A stretch of 64,000 nucleotides of DNA from Bacteroidota bacterium (GTDB lineage: Bacteria > Bacteroidota > Bacteroidia > Flavobacteriales > Weeksellaceae), in the NCBI GenBank assembly GCA_023422635.1, contig JAFAGO010000045.1:43339-107338 (forward strand), in the 5' to 3' direction. Shown here piece after piece: positions 36,113 to 44,255 of the stretch. Below the pieces are notes generated by a model. It did not search any database and was not told where the DNA came from. It saw only the letters and a program-made list of their open reading frames with translations. The position numbers and the translations under genes are program-made. Position 1 is the first letter of the stretch, and the number at the start of each line of letters is the position of its first letter.

Positions 36113-36986
36113 GATCGCGATTGAATACAACGGCAATGACAAGGGCACGGCGGAATGTATTTATTCCAACAACCTGCTTTCAACAACGCCGGAGGAAAGA
36201 TTTGAAGAGATGAAGATTGTCGCCGATAGAAATCCGAATGTAAAGAAATGGGCTTTGACGGGCTACATTTCTCCACCAAAGGAAATCGGCGACAGACTGA
36301 CCAACGAAGATCTGAAGGAACTGGCTTTAAAATCATTGAAAGATGTGGGACTTACAGAAAATAACCAGGTCGTCCTGGATGTCCACAATTCCACGAAGCA
36401 GAAACATATCCATTTCATCGTGAACCGCATAGATGTTTATGGTAAATGCTCGGTAAAATCTGCCAATATCGGCAAACGCTTCGGCGAATCGGTTCGAAAT
36501 GTCTGCAAAGAGATGAATCTCAAAACAGATGTGGAAATCGGAAAGGAGAAAAAGCAGCAGATGCTGAAAGTGCTGCAAAACTGTCTGAAGGTCTCAAGAA
36601 ATTTTGACGACTTGATCGATTATATGCGGCGATGTGGTTACAGAGCGACACTCTCGCAGAATGTGAAGGACGGTATTTCAGGGATGCGAATCGTGAAACT
36701 GAGCGATATTAACGATAAAACCCAGAGGCAGTACCACCCCGGTTACAAACTTTCCGAGATTACAAACAAACTGAAAATCAAAGATATCAAAGAAATTCTA
36801 AACCGGAATGCGGAAAGCCACCAGTCGGCAATTTTCAGTCAGAGTAATCCGCAAACGAACGAAATAAAACATCCGGAAAAATCAGCCCTCAGGGAGATTG
36901 AAAATGCCGTGAAGGAACTCCTCAAACCGAGCTACACACCGGCGGCTGACGACGAATTGCTGAGGAAGAGAAAAAGGAGACGATAG
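36078..36986 (+). CDS. Relaxase/mobilisation nuclease
   Basis: This 302-aa protein is of the PF03432 relaxase type. The metal-binding histidine motif is HNSTKQKHIHFIVNRID (near residues 104-120). A candidate catalytic Tyr lies in the first 35 residues (KIAIEYNGNDKG or AECIYSNN). The enzyme nicks one strand at oriT and stays bound to the 5' end. The C-terminus is short and basic (ending RKRKRRR), so there is no helicase or primase fusion. It is translationally linked to MobC. Confidence 0.9.
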   Translation: MNNSATTRRISKIAIEYNGNDKGTAECIYSNNLLSTTPEERFEEMKIVADRNPNVKKWALTGYISPPKEIGDRLTNEDLKELALKSLKDVGLTENNQVVLDVHNSTKQKHIHFIVNRIDVYGKCSVKSANIGKRFGESVRNVCKEMNLKTDVEIGKEKKQQMLKVLQNCLKVSRNFDDLIDYMRRCGYRATLSQNVKDGISGMRIVKLSDINDKTQRQYHPGYKLSEITNKLKIKDIKEILNRNAESHQSAIFSQSNPQTNEIKHPEKSALREIENAVKELLKPSYTPAADDELLRKRKRRR

Positions 36987-36993
36987 GTCTTTA

Positions 36994-37030
36994 AAAAAAA
37001 CATCAATAAAAAAACATCAATAAAAAAACA
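36994..37030. repeat. Short tandem repeat between relaxase and next gene
   Basis: About 2.6 copies of the 14-base unit AAAAAAACATCAAT, immediately before ATG 37033. Possibly slippage-prone; it sits in the translation start region of the next gene. Confidence 0.7.
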
Positions 37031-37032
37031 AA

Positions 37033-37617
37033 ATGAACAACAACGAATTTAACAACCAAGAGAATACAGAAAATTATTCTTCACAAGATGCAGGCATCGA
37101 ACTTTTGCACCGCGTCATAGAAAGCAATAAGGCGGTAGAAATTTCGGGGAAGGCGATTTTCCACATGTACTGCGACATCAAGGAGGATGTAAAGAAAATC
37201 CAAGAACTGGCACATCAAGAAAATCTAAAACGGCAGGAATTGCTCAAATCCATCCCCAACAATATTATCGCAGAATTATCTCCGGACGATGTAAAGCATC
37301 TGGAAAATTTCCATCAGAAATCAGATACAGTTAAATATTGGTTTTTCGGAATCGTAGCTATATTGCTGGTTGCATTTTCTATTTTAACAGCAACTCTTTA
37401 TCTGGGAAAAAACTGGTACCGAGAGAGCATCCGCACAAAGACTGAGGTTCGCGCGGAAATCCTCGAAGAGATTAAGGATGAAAACAAGGCGATTTATGAA
37501 ACAGAGCAAGTAAAACAGCTGGAACATAACACCACGCTGATGAACAAATGGATGCAGAAAAACCCAAAGGACGCAGAAAAGTTCTTGAAGTTTAAGGAGG
37601 GGTATGAGAGTAGGTGA
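37033..37617 (+). CDS. Single-TM protein of the mobilisation module
   Basis: This 194-aa protein has a soluble, helical N-terminal part (about 1-105). One TM follows near residues 106-128 (YWFFGIVAILLVAFSILTAT), and the tail is charged coiled coil (TKTEVRAEILEEIKDENKAI). It follows the relaxase in the same orientation and shares its base composition, as the third mob gene (MbpC-like position) does in other Bacteroidota elements. It may link the relaxosome to the helper coupling protein; this is inference. Confidence 0.65.
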   Translation: MNNNEFNNQENTENYSSQDAGIELLHRVIESNKAVEISGKAIFHMYCDIKEDVKKIQELAHQENLKRQELLKSIPNNIIAELSPDDVKHLENFHQKSDTVKYWFFGIVAILLVAFSILTATLYLGKNWYRESIRTKTEVRAEILEEIKDENKAIYETEQVKQLEHNTTLMNKWMQKNPKDAEKFLKFKEGYESR

Positions 37618-37652
37618 ATATATTATGTTTATTAGAGTTCGGAATGAAAAAA

Positions 37653-37682
37653 TTGGGTGTATACGAAATATTTCTATATTTT
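37653..37682 (+). promoter_or_regulatory. Bacteroidota-type promoter for the defence island
   Basis: TTG at 37653-37655, 19-base spacer, then TATATTTT at 37675-37682, matching TTG-N19-TAnnTTTG in 7 of 8 bases of the -7 box. It lies 20 bases before the XRE gene. Confidence 0.6.
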
Positions 37683-37697
37683 TACATAAAATGTAAA
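37681..37697. promoter_or_regulatory. Candidate operator of the XRE regulator
   Basis: TTTACAT-AAA-ATGTAAA, a 7-bp perfect inverted repeat overlapping the end of the -7 box and the expected transcription start. Its place fits self-repression by the XRE protein. Confidence 0.5.
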
Positions 37698-37702
37698 TTT
37701 TT

Positions 37703-37912
37703 ATGCAGCAAACACCAATTAACAGATTGAAAGCTGTTTTGGCGGATAAGCAAAAGACCAATAAATGGCTAGCAAATCAGCTTAATAAATCTGAAACGAC
37801 CGTTTCGAGGTGGGTTACAAATGATATCCAACCTTCGATGGAAACTTTGCTTGAAATTGCGAAACTGTTGGATGTGGATATAAAAGATCTATTAAACTCT
37901 ACAAAGAATTGA
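37703..37912 (+). CDS. XRE-family helix-turn-helix regulator
   Basis: This 69-aa protein is essentially one HTH_3 domain: INRLKAVLADKQKTNKWLAN, then NKSETTVSRWVTNDIQPSME (recognition helix) and LLEIAKLLDVDIKDLLNS. It lies 3 bases before hsdR, with a promoter and palindrome in front. Small XRE proteins in this position act as control (C) proteins or repressors of restriction genes. Confidence 0.88.
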   Translation: MQQTPINRLKAVLADKQKTNKWLANQLNKSETTVSRWVTNDIQPSMETLLEIAKLLDVDIKDLLNSTKN

Positions 37913-37915
37913 GAT

Positions 37916-40438
37916 ATGTCTAAAGAAGCAAAGGCACGGATAAAGATAAACAGATTATTGGAAGAGAGCGGTTGGCGCTTTTTTGATGATGAAAAAGGAA
38001 AAGCAAATATCGTTCTTGAAAACAATATTAAGATAACTGAAAAACTATTAAATGATTTAGGTGAAGATTTTGATCAAACCAGCAAGGGTTATATAGATTA
38101 TCTCTTACTAGATCAAAAAGGATTTCCTCTGATTGTTTTAGAAGCGAAAAAAGAAAGTATAAACCCGCTATTTGCAAAGGAGCAAGCACGAAAATATGCT
38201 AATGCCCAAAACTGTAGATTCGTAATTCTCACCAATGGTAACCAGCATTACCTGTGGGATCTGAAAAGAGGAAATCCCAATATTATTTCCCGATTCCCTA
38301 CGCCTGAAACCATAGAAAGTTATCAGGAATTTAAGCCTAATCCCTCAGATCTGGTAAATGAAGAAGTAAAAGATGATTTTATTGCAAAAACCCAGAATCC
38401 TGATTACGATAAAGATCCGCGGTGGACAGATGAAAAATCAAAAAATCAATTCATTTTCGACACTGGGTTAAGGTTTCTCCGACCGTATCAATTGCGGGCG
38501 ATTCAAAGAATTCAGGAGGAAGTGAAAAATGGTAAAGACCGTTTTCTTTTTGAAATGGCGACCGGAACGGGGAAAACACTTACCAGTGCGGCAGCAATAA
38601 AATTATTCCTTAAAACCCGTAATGCTTCCAGGGTGTTGTTTTTAGTAGATCGCATTGAGCTCGAGCAGCAGGCAGAAAAAGATTTTAAAGATTATTTAAA
38701 AATTGATTTTTCGGTCTGTATTTACAAGGATAATCGGGAGGATTGGCGGAAAAGCGAAATCGTCATATCCACCGTACAGACACTTTTAGCAAACAATAAA
38801 TACAAACGATTATTTGCGCCGACTGATTTTGATCTTGTTATTTCAGACGAAGCCCACCGCAGTATTGGTGGAAACAGCAGGGCTGTTTTTGAATATTTTG
38901 TGGGGTACAAGCTCGGCCTTACCGCTACACCTAAAGATTATCTGAAAAAAATAGATGCGGATGCACTTGAACAGAAGGATCCACGCGAACTGGAGAGAAG
39001 GATGCTGCTTGATACTTATACCACATTCGGTTGTGAAGACGGAAAGCCAACATTTCAGTACAGTTTGCTCCATGGTGTAAAAGACGGGTATTTAATTAAC
39101 CCAATCGTAGTGGATGCAAGAACGGAGGTTACCACGCAACTGCTTTCAGATGAGGGATACAGCGTCTCCACCACCGATGAAAATGGCGAGAGTGTGGATG
39201 CCTCATACTCTCAGAGAGATTTTGAAAAGAAATTTTTCAGTGATAATACCAACATTATCTTTTGCAAGACTTTTCTCGAGAATGCCTTACGCGATCCGAT
39301 AACCGGGGAAATAGGCAAGACCATTGTTTTTACGGTAAGCCAAAACCATGCTGCAAAAATTGTGCAGCTGCTAAATAAAATGGCGATGGAATTGTTTCCG
39401 GAAAAATACAGTTCAGATTTTGCCTTGCAGGTTACTTCAGTTATTCCAGATGCACAAAATTTTACGTTGAATTTTAAAAACAATAAACTCAGCGGTAGTG
39501 GAAATTTTAATCCATTATACAAAACAAGCAAAACACGGGTTTGTGTAACGGTTGGGATGATGACTACGGGTTATGATTGCCCCGATATTTTGAATGTAGT
39601 TTTGATGAGACCGATTTATTCCCCCACAGATTTTATCCAGATAAAAGGAAGGGGAACGCGAAAGCACAATTTTACGAAAGAATTGAAGGATGACCAGCAA
39701 AAGAAACTCGTTCAGAATCCGGATAAGAAGGCTTTCAAGTTATTTGATTTCTTCGCAAACTGTGAGTATTTTGAGGAGAAATTTAATTACGATGAAGTGC
39801 TGAAACTACCGCCTGTTTCCACCAATATACAAGGAGGTGAAGGCAAACCCACTGTATCAGAAGATGATTTTGAATACGCTCTGGCAGACCCCCTTAAAAC
39901 TATCAAGGAAAACCAGATTGGTCTGGAAGGTATGAAAATCGACAGGATGTATTTTGACCGTTTCGAAGATGTGGTGAAGGAAGATAAAGCAATCCAGAAA
40001 ATGGTGGTAGAAAAAGATCTGGATGCGATAGAAAGATATATTGTTGACAATATTTTTGATAAGCCCAACGAATACTACAACCTGCAGAAACTGAGGGATG
40101 CCGCAAAAGTGGACCGCAGATTGAGTTTGCGTGAAATCATTGAAAAAATGTTTGGCTACATTCCCTATTTCAAAAGCAAAGATGAACTTCTGGAGGAAGA
40201 ATTTGAAAAGTTTGATTCGCTTTATCTACCGGATGAAGCCTATTTCGATTTTGCCAAGAATTACTTTAAAAGTTATATCACAGACGCGCAGTTCCGGGAG
40301 ATTATCGAAAATAAAAACTTTGCCTTGCTGAATACTAACCCCAATGGCGACACTTTCAAAAAACTGACGCCGGAACTCCGCACCATTATCCCGGAATACA
40401 TCAAGGACCATGTTTCAATTAACAGATTTATGGCGTAA
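37916..40438 (+). CDS. hsdR: Type I restriction enzyme, R subunit
   Basis: This 840-aa protein has an N-terminal PD-(D/E)xK nuclease (about 50-80: GYIDYLLLD, then IVLEAKKES). A superfamily 2 helicase motor follows: FEMATGTGKTLTSAAA (Walker A, near 213), ISDEAHRSIGG (DEAH, near 310), KLGLTATPKDY, TTGYDCPDIL and IQIKGRGTRKH. The C-terminal EcoEI-type domain ends the protein. It would translocate and cut DNA lacking the cognate methylation. It is followed after 10 bases by the DUF262 gene, not directly by hsdM. Confidence 0.95.
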   Translation: MSKEAKARIKINRLLEESGWRFFDDEKGKANIVLENNIKITEKLLNDLGEDFDQTSKGYIDYLLLDQKGFPLIVLEAKKESINPLFAKEQARKYANAQNCRFVILTNGNQHYLWDLKRGNPNIISRFPTPETIESYQEFKPNPSDLVNEEVKDDFIAKTQNPDYDKDPRWTDEKSKNQFIFDTGLRFLRPYQLRAIQRIQEEVKNGKDRFLFEMATGTGKTLTSAAAIKLFLKTRNASRVLFLVDRIELEQQAEKDFKDYLKIDFSVCIYKDNREDWRKSEIVISTVQTLLANNKYKRLFAPTDFDLVISDEAHRSIGGNSRAVFEYFVGYKLGLTATPKDYLKKIDADALEQKDPRELERRMLLDTYTTFGCEDGKPTFQYSLLHGVKDGYLINPIVVDARTEVTTQLLSDEGYSVSTTDENGESVDASYSQRDFEKKFFSDNTNIIFCKTFLENALRDPITGEIGKTIVFTVSQNHAAKIVQLLNKMAMELFPEKYSSDFALQVTSVIPDAQNFTLNFKNNKLSGSGNFNPLYKTSKTRVCVTVGMMTTGYDCPDILNVVLMRPIYSPTDFIQIKGRGTRKHNFTKELKDDQQKKLVQNPDKKAFKLFDFFANCEYFEEKFNYDEVLKLPPVSTNIQGGEGKPTVSEDDFEYALADPLKTIKENQIGLEGMKIDRMYFDRFEDVVKEDKAIQKMVVEKDLDAIERYIVDNIFDKPNEYYNLQKLRDAAKVDRRLSLREIIEKMFGYIPYFKSKDELLEEEFEKFDSLYLPDEAYFDFAKNYFKSYITDAQFREIIENKNFALLNTNPNGDTFKKLTPELRTIIPEYIKDHVSINRFMA

Positions 40439-40448
40439 AATTAAACAT

Positions 40449-42314
40449 ATGAGTACATCCACAAATAATACAATCAAAAATAAAATTGATGCAGATGACA
40501 GATCAATTAGAGAATTATTAGACAGTAAAAAATTTACAATTGATTATTTCCAAAGAGAATATCGATGGACTGACAAAAATATTAAAGCATTAATCGAGGA
40601 TTTAACCACTACTTTTCTTAAAAACTACGACCCTGTCCATAAAAGAAGTGATGTAAAACAGTATGCTAATTACTATTTGGGTCCCGTGGTTTTACTTGAG
40701 ACGGATGAAGGAACAATATCTGTCATTGATGGCCAACAAAGAATTACTTCAATTTCTTTGCTATTAATCTACCTTATCCATTTACAAAAAGACTTGCAAA
40801 CTCCACAGGTAAACATTTCAGACCTAGTTTTTTCCGAAAGTTATGGTGAAAAATCGTTCAATTTATCAGATGACAACAGAACTGATATTCTCACTTCTCT
40901 TTTAGCAGTAGGGAATTATCAAATTTCTGAAGAAGATGATGAAACGGTAATAAATATGTATAACCGTTATATGGATTTGGTGGAAAATTTCCCAGATGAA
41001 CTAGCTGGGAATGCATTACCGTATTTCATAGATTGGTTAAAAGATAATGTAATTCTTGTTGAAATAAAGGCTTATTCCGAAGAAAATGCCTATCTGATTT
41101 TTGAAACAATGAATGACAGAGGATTGAACCTTACCCAAACAGAAATGTTGAAGGGTTATATTCTTTCGAAAATAAAGGATGCTACGAAAAGAAATGAAAT
41201 TAATAACCTTTGGAAAAAAACTATACAAGAATTCAATAAACTTGGTAAAGATGCAGATTTGAGTTTTTTCCAGGCATGGTTTAGGGGAAAATATGCCCTG
41301 ACAATAAGACCAGGGAAAGCTGGTTCAGAAAATCAGGATTTTGAAAATATTGGTTCAGTCTTTCACAAATGGTTTAAGGAAAACCATGAAGAATTATTGG
41401 AATTGAAAACTTCTGATGATTTCTATAATTTTTGTAAAAACGACTTTGCGTTTTTTGCAAAATGGTATCTCATAAGTAAAGATGCGCAATCAAACTATAC
41501 CGAGCAGCTTGCCAATCTTAATTATATTAATTACTGGGGAATTGCTGAATCGCTTCAGGATCCATTATTGCTATCCTCATTAAAAACGGATGACAATGAA
41601 GAAACCATCAAATTAAAACTTAAAAATACTGCACACTATATTGAAAACTTTACGGTGCGTAGAGCTGTAAATTTTAGGAAATTCGGACAAACTGCCATCA
41701 AATACACCATGTTTAATCTTATGAAGAAAATTAGAAATAATTCTTTAGAGCAACTGGCAGAAAATTTAACCGAAGAAATCGAAAAAATTGATGAAAAGTG
41801 GATAGCCGTCAGAGACTTCGGAATGCACGGAATGAACAAAGCATTTGTAAAGCACTTACTTTGTAGAATTACCAGCCACATTGATCAGGCCACAGGAAAA
41901 AATACAACCTACGCCTCCTATCATCATCCTACTGGAAAACAATATGAAATCGAACATCTTTGGGCAGACAAATTCAGTAGACACACTGATGAATTTGATC
42001 AGAAGGGTGATTTTGCAAAATATCGGAACTACATAGGCGATTTGATTTTATTGCCCAATGGCACGAACCAATCTTTCAATAGTGACATTTATGAAGATAA
42101 ATTAAAGTTTTATCTTCGTGAAAACACCTATGCACAGTCACTTCATCATGATACTTATTCCAAAAATCCCAACTTTTTAAATTCACCGCAAATTCAAAAA
42201 TTGACATTTGAGCCGTTTCCACATTTGAAGAAAGGCGATATTTTGAAAAGAAACGAGTTGGTTGAAAGAATATGCGAGCAAATTTGGTCAGTAGATTTTT
42301 TTGAAAAAAGATAA
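40449..42314 (+). CDS. DUF262/DUF1524 protein (GmrSD-like)
   Basis: The start at ATG 40449 (MSTSTNNTIKNKIDADDRSI) avoids overlap with hsdR. The 621-aa protein has an N-terminal DUF262 domain with FQREYRW and the hallmark VIDGQQRITS (near residue 92). The C-terminal DUF1524 domain has an HNH-like core: YEIEHLWADKF (near 500) and YIGDLILLPNGTNQSFNSDI. GmrSD-type enzymes restrict DNA with modified bases in an NTP-dependent way. Its place between hsdR and hsdM suggests either a separate modification-dependent enzyme or an added part of this restriction system. Confidence 0.9.
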   Translation: MSTSTNNTIKNKIDADDRSIRELLDSKKFTIDYFQREYRWTDKNIKALIEDLTTTFLKNYDPVHKRSDVKQYANYYLGPVVLLETDEGTISVIDGQQRITSISLLLIYLIHLQKDLQTPQVNISDLVFSESYGEKSFNLSDDNRTDILTSLLAVGNYQISEEDDETVINMYNRYMDLVENFPDELAGNALPYFIDWLKDNVILVEIKAYSEENAYLIFETMNDRGLNLTQTEMLKGYILSKIKDATKRNEINNLWKKTIQEFNKLGKDADLSFFQAWFRGKYALTIRPGKAGSENQDFENIGSVFHKWFKENHEELLELKTSDDFYNFCKNDFAFFAKWYLISKDAQSNYTEQLANLNYINYWGIAESLQDPLLLSSLKTDDNEETIKLKLKNTAHYIENFTVRRAVNFRKFGQTAIKYTMFNLMKKIRNNSLEQLAENLTEEIEKIDEKWIAVRDFGMHGMNKAFVKHLLCRITSHIDQATGKNTTYASYHHPTGKQYEIEHLWADKFSRHTDEFDQKGDFAKYRNYIGDLILLPNGTNQSFNSDIYEDKLKFYLRENTYAQSLHHDTYSKNPNFLNSPQIQKLTFEPFPHLKKGDILKRNELVERICEQIWSVDFFEKR

Positions 42315-42338
42315 TACATAAGTAGAAATTAAATATCA

Positions 42339-44249
42339 ATGCTTGATACCCAAACAAAACGCCGTATAGATTCGGCTCGTGATATATTGGTCGGAAAAGT
42401 GCCCGATCCTAAAAGCCAGGTGGAGATGATCACCATGGCCATGATCTACAAATTTATGGACGATATGGATAATCAGGCCGTGGAATACGGCGGTAACCGC
42501 TCGTTCTTTACCGGAGATTATGAAAAATTTGCCTGGACCAAACTTTTCGATCTGAAACTTTCCGGGCAAGAAACCCTGAACCTCTATGCAGATGCTATCA
42601 GCAGTTTTGCATTCAATCCCAATTTGCCGCAGCTGTTCCGGGATATTTTCAAAAATGCGTATCTGCCTTTTCGGGATCCGCAAACGCTAAAACTTTTTCT
42701 GAAAACCATCAACGACTTTCATTATGATCATAGCGAAAAACTGGGCGATGCTTTCGAATATCTTTTGTCCGTTTTGGGAAGCCAGGGCGATGCGGGACAA
42801 TTCCGAACGCCGCGCCACATTATCGATTTTATGGTGGAAATTCTGGATCCCAAGAAAGGTGATACCATTGCCGATCCCGCCTGTGGAACTGCCGGATTCC
42901 TGATTTCTTCCTACAAACATATCCTGAAACAAAATACTAAAAACTCCCTTGGAGATCTACTCACGCCCGATGAGCGTACGAAGCTGATGACGCAGTTTAC
43001 CGGTTACGATATTTCGCCCGACATGGTGCGCCTGAGTTTGGTGAATATGTATCTGCACGGCTTTCCCAATCCGAACATACAGGAATACGACACGCTTACC
43101 AGCGAAGAGAAGTGGGACGAATATTTTGACATCATCCTTGCCAATCCGCCATTTATGACGCCGAAAGGCGGCATCCGCCCGCACAACCGTTTCTCTGTGC
43201 AGGCGAACAAGGCTGAAGTGCTTTTTACGGATTATATCGCCGAACACATCAATCCTGTTTCGGGCAAGGCGGCCATTGTAGTACCGAACGGTATCGTGGC
43301 CACCACCAATAAAGCCTATAAAGAACTGCGGAAACTCTTGGTAAACGAATCCCTGCTGGCAGTCATCAGTCTGCCGGCGGGCGTATTTCAGCCGTACAGC
43401 GGCGTGAAAACTTCTGTCCTCATTTTGGACAAACGCCTGGCGAAGAAAACCGACAAAATTCTTTTCCTCAAAATAAACAACGATGGTTTTGATTTGGGGG
43501 CACAAAGACGGCCGATTGACAAAAACGATTTGCCGAAAGCGCTGGAAATTATACAAAACTACCGTGAGGCCATTACCAAAGAAAAAGATTTTGTAGAAGA
43601 TTTGGACAATGTGACTTTAGTCGAGAAGGAGAAAATTTTAAATAGTAAGGATGTTATTCTTTCCGAAGATAGGTATAGGGAAAGGGCAGCAATCGTTACT
43701 GATTTTCCTCTCATAGAATTGAAAGACTTAGTAATGATTCAATCAGGATTTGCATTCAATAGTAAACAGTTTAATGAGTATGATGGTTTTCCTATAATTA
43801 GAATAAGGGATATCAAAAACAATTCTACCAAAACTAGATATCAAGGAGATTATAATGAAAATTATATTGTTGAAAATGGTGATTTAATAATTGGAATGGA
43901 TGGAGAATTCAACCACGTTATTTGGCGAGGAGGAAAAGCTCTTTTAAATCAACGAGTTTGCCGGATTATTAAATATGAAAATTGTTTAAAGGAATATATT
44001 TCATATATGCTAACTAAACCGATTAAACAAATTGAAAATGAAACAGTTGCAGTAACAGTTAAGCACATTTCCGTCAGACAAATTTTAGAAATCCAAATCC
44101 CAATTCCGCCTTTGGAAGTCCAAAAGGAGATTGTGGCAGAAATTGAGGGTTACCAAAATAATATTGAAAACCTTAAAAAACAGATAATTGTAGAAGAGCA
44201 GAAAATTAAGGACAGAATTGATGAAGTATGGGGCGTGGGAAAAAACTAA
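42339..44249 (+). CDS. hsdM: Type I N6-adenine methylase fused to one target-recognition domain
   Basis: This 636-aa protein begins as a normal HsdM (LDTQTKRRIDSARDILVGKV). SAM motif DPACGTAGFL is near residue 179 and catalytic NPPF near 269. From about residue 455 it continues as half an HsdS: one target-recognition domain (LIELKDLVMIQSGFAFNSKQ to VKHISVRQILEIQIPIPPLE) and one helical spacer (IVAEIEGYQNNIENLKKQII). No separate hsdS exists here. Two copies would pair to read a symmetrical split site. The bases of the first two-thirds are GC-rich, the TRD part AT-rich, with the change near 43620. Confidence 0.92.
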   Translation: MLDTQTKRRIDSARDILVGKVPDPKSQVEMITMAMIYKFMDDMDNQAVEYGGNRSFFTGDYEKFAWTKLFDLKLSGQETLNLYADAISSFAFNPNLPQLFRDIFKNAYLPFRDPQTLKLFLKTINDFHYDHSEKLGDAFEYLLSVLGSQGDAGQFRTPRHIIDFMVEILDPKKGDTIADPACGTAGFLISSYKHILKQNTKNSLGDLLTPDERTKLMTQFTGYDISPDMVRLSLVNMYLHGFPNPNIQEYDTLTSEEKWDEYFDIILANPPFMTPKGGIRPHNRFSVQANKAEVLFTDYIAEHINPVSGKAAIVVPNGIVATTNKAYKELRKLLVNESLLAVISLPAGVFQPYSGVKTSVLILDKRLAKKTDKILFLKINNDGFDLGAQRRPIDKNDLPKALEIIQNYREAITKEKDFVEDLDNVTLVEKEKILNSKDVILSEDRYRERAAIVTDFPLIELKDLVMIQSGFAFNSKQFNEYDGFPIIRIRDIKNNSTKTRYQGDYNENYIVENGDLIIGMDGEFNHVIWRGGKALLNQRVCRIIKYENCLKEYISYMLTKPIKQIENETVAVTVKHISVRQILEIQIPIPPLEVQKEIVAEIEGYQNNIENLKKQIIVEEQKIKDRIDEVWGVGKN

Positions 44250-44255
44250 GAAAAG

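Noticed and set aside
36994..37030. Short repeats as a CRISPR array
   Set aside because: The unit is 14 bases with no unique spacers and only 2.6 copies; no cas genes are present.
37033..37617. Part of a type IV secretion system
   Set aside because: Only one TM protein without tra/virB motifs is present; the element lacks secretion genes and is treated as mobilizable, not self-transmissible.
42339..43556. Long minus-strand frame inside the methylase gene
   Set aside because: It is a shadow caused by GC-rich codons of the methylase; it has no recognisable protein features.
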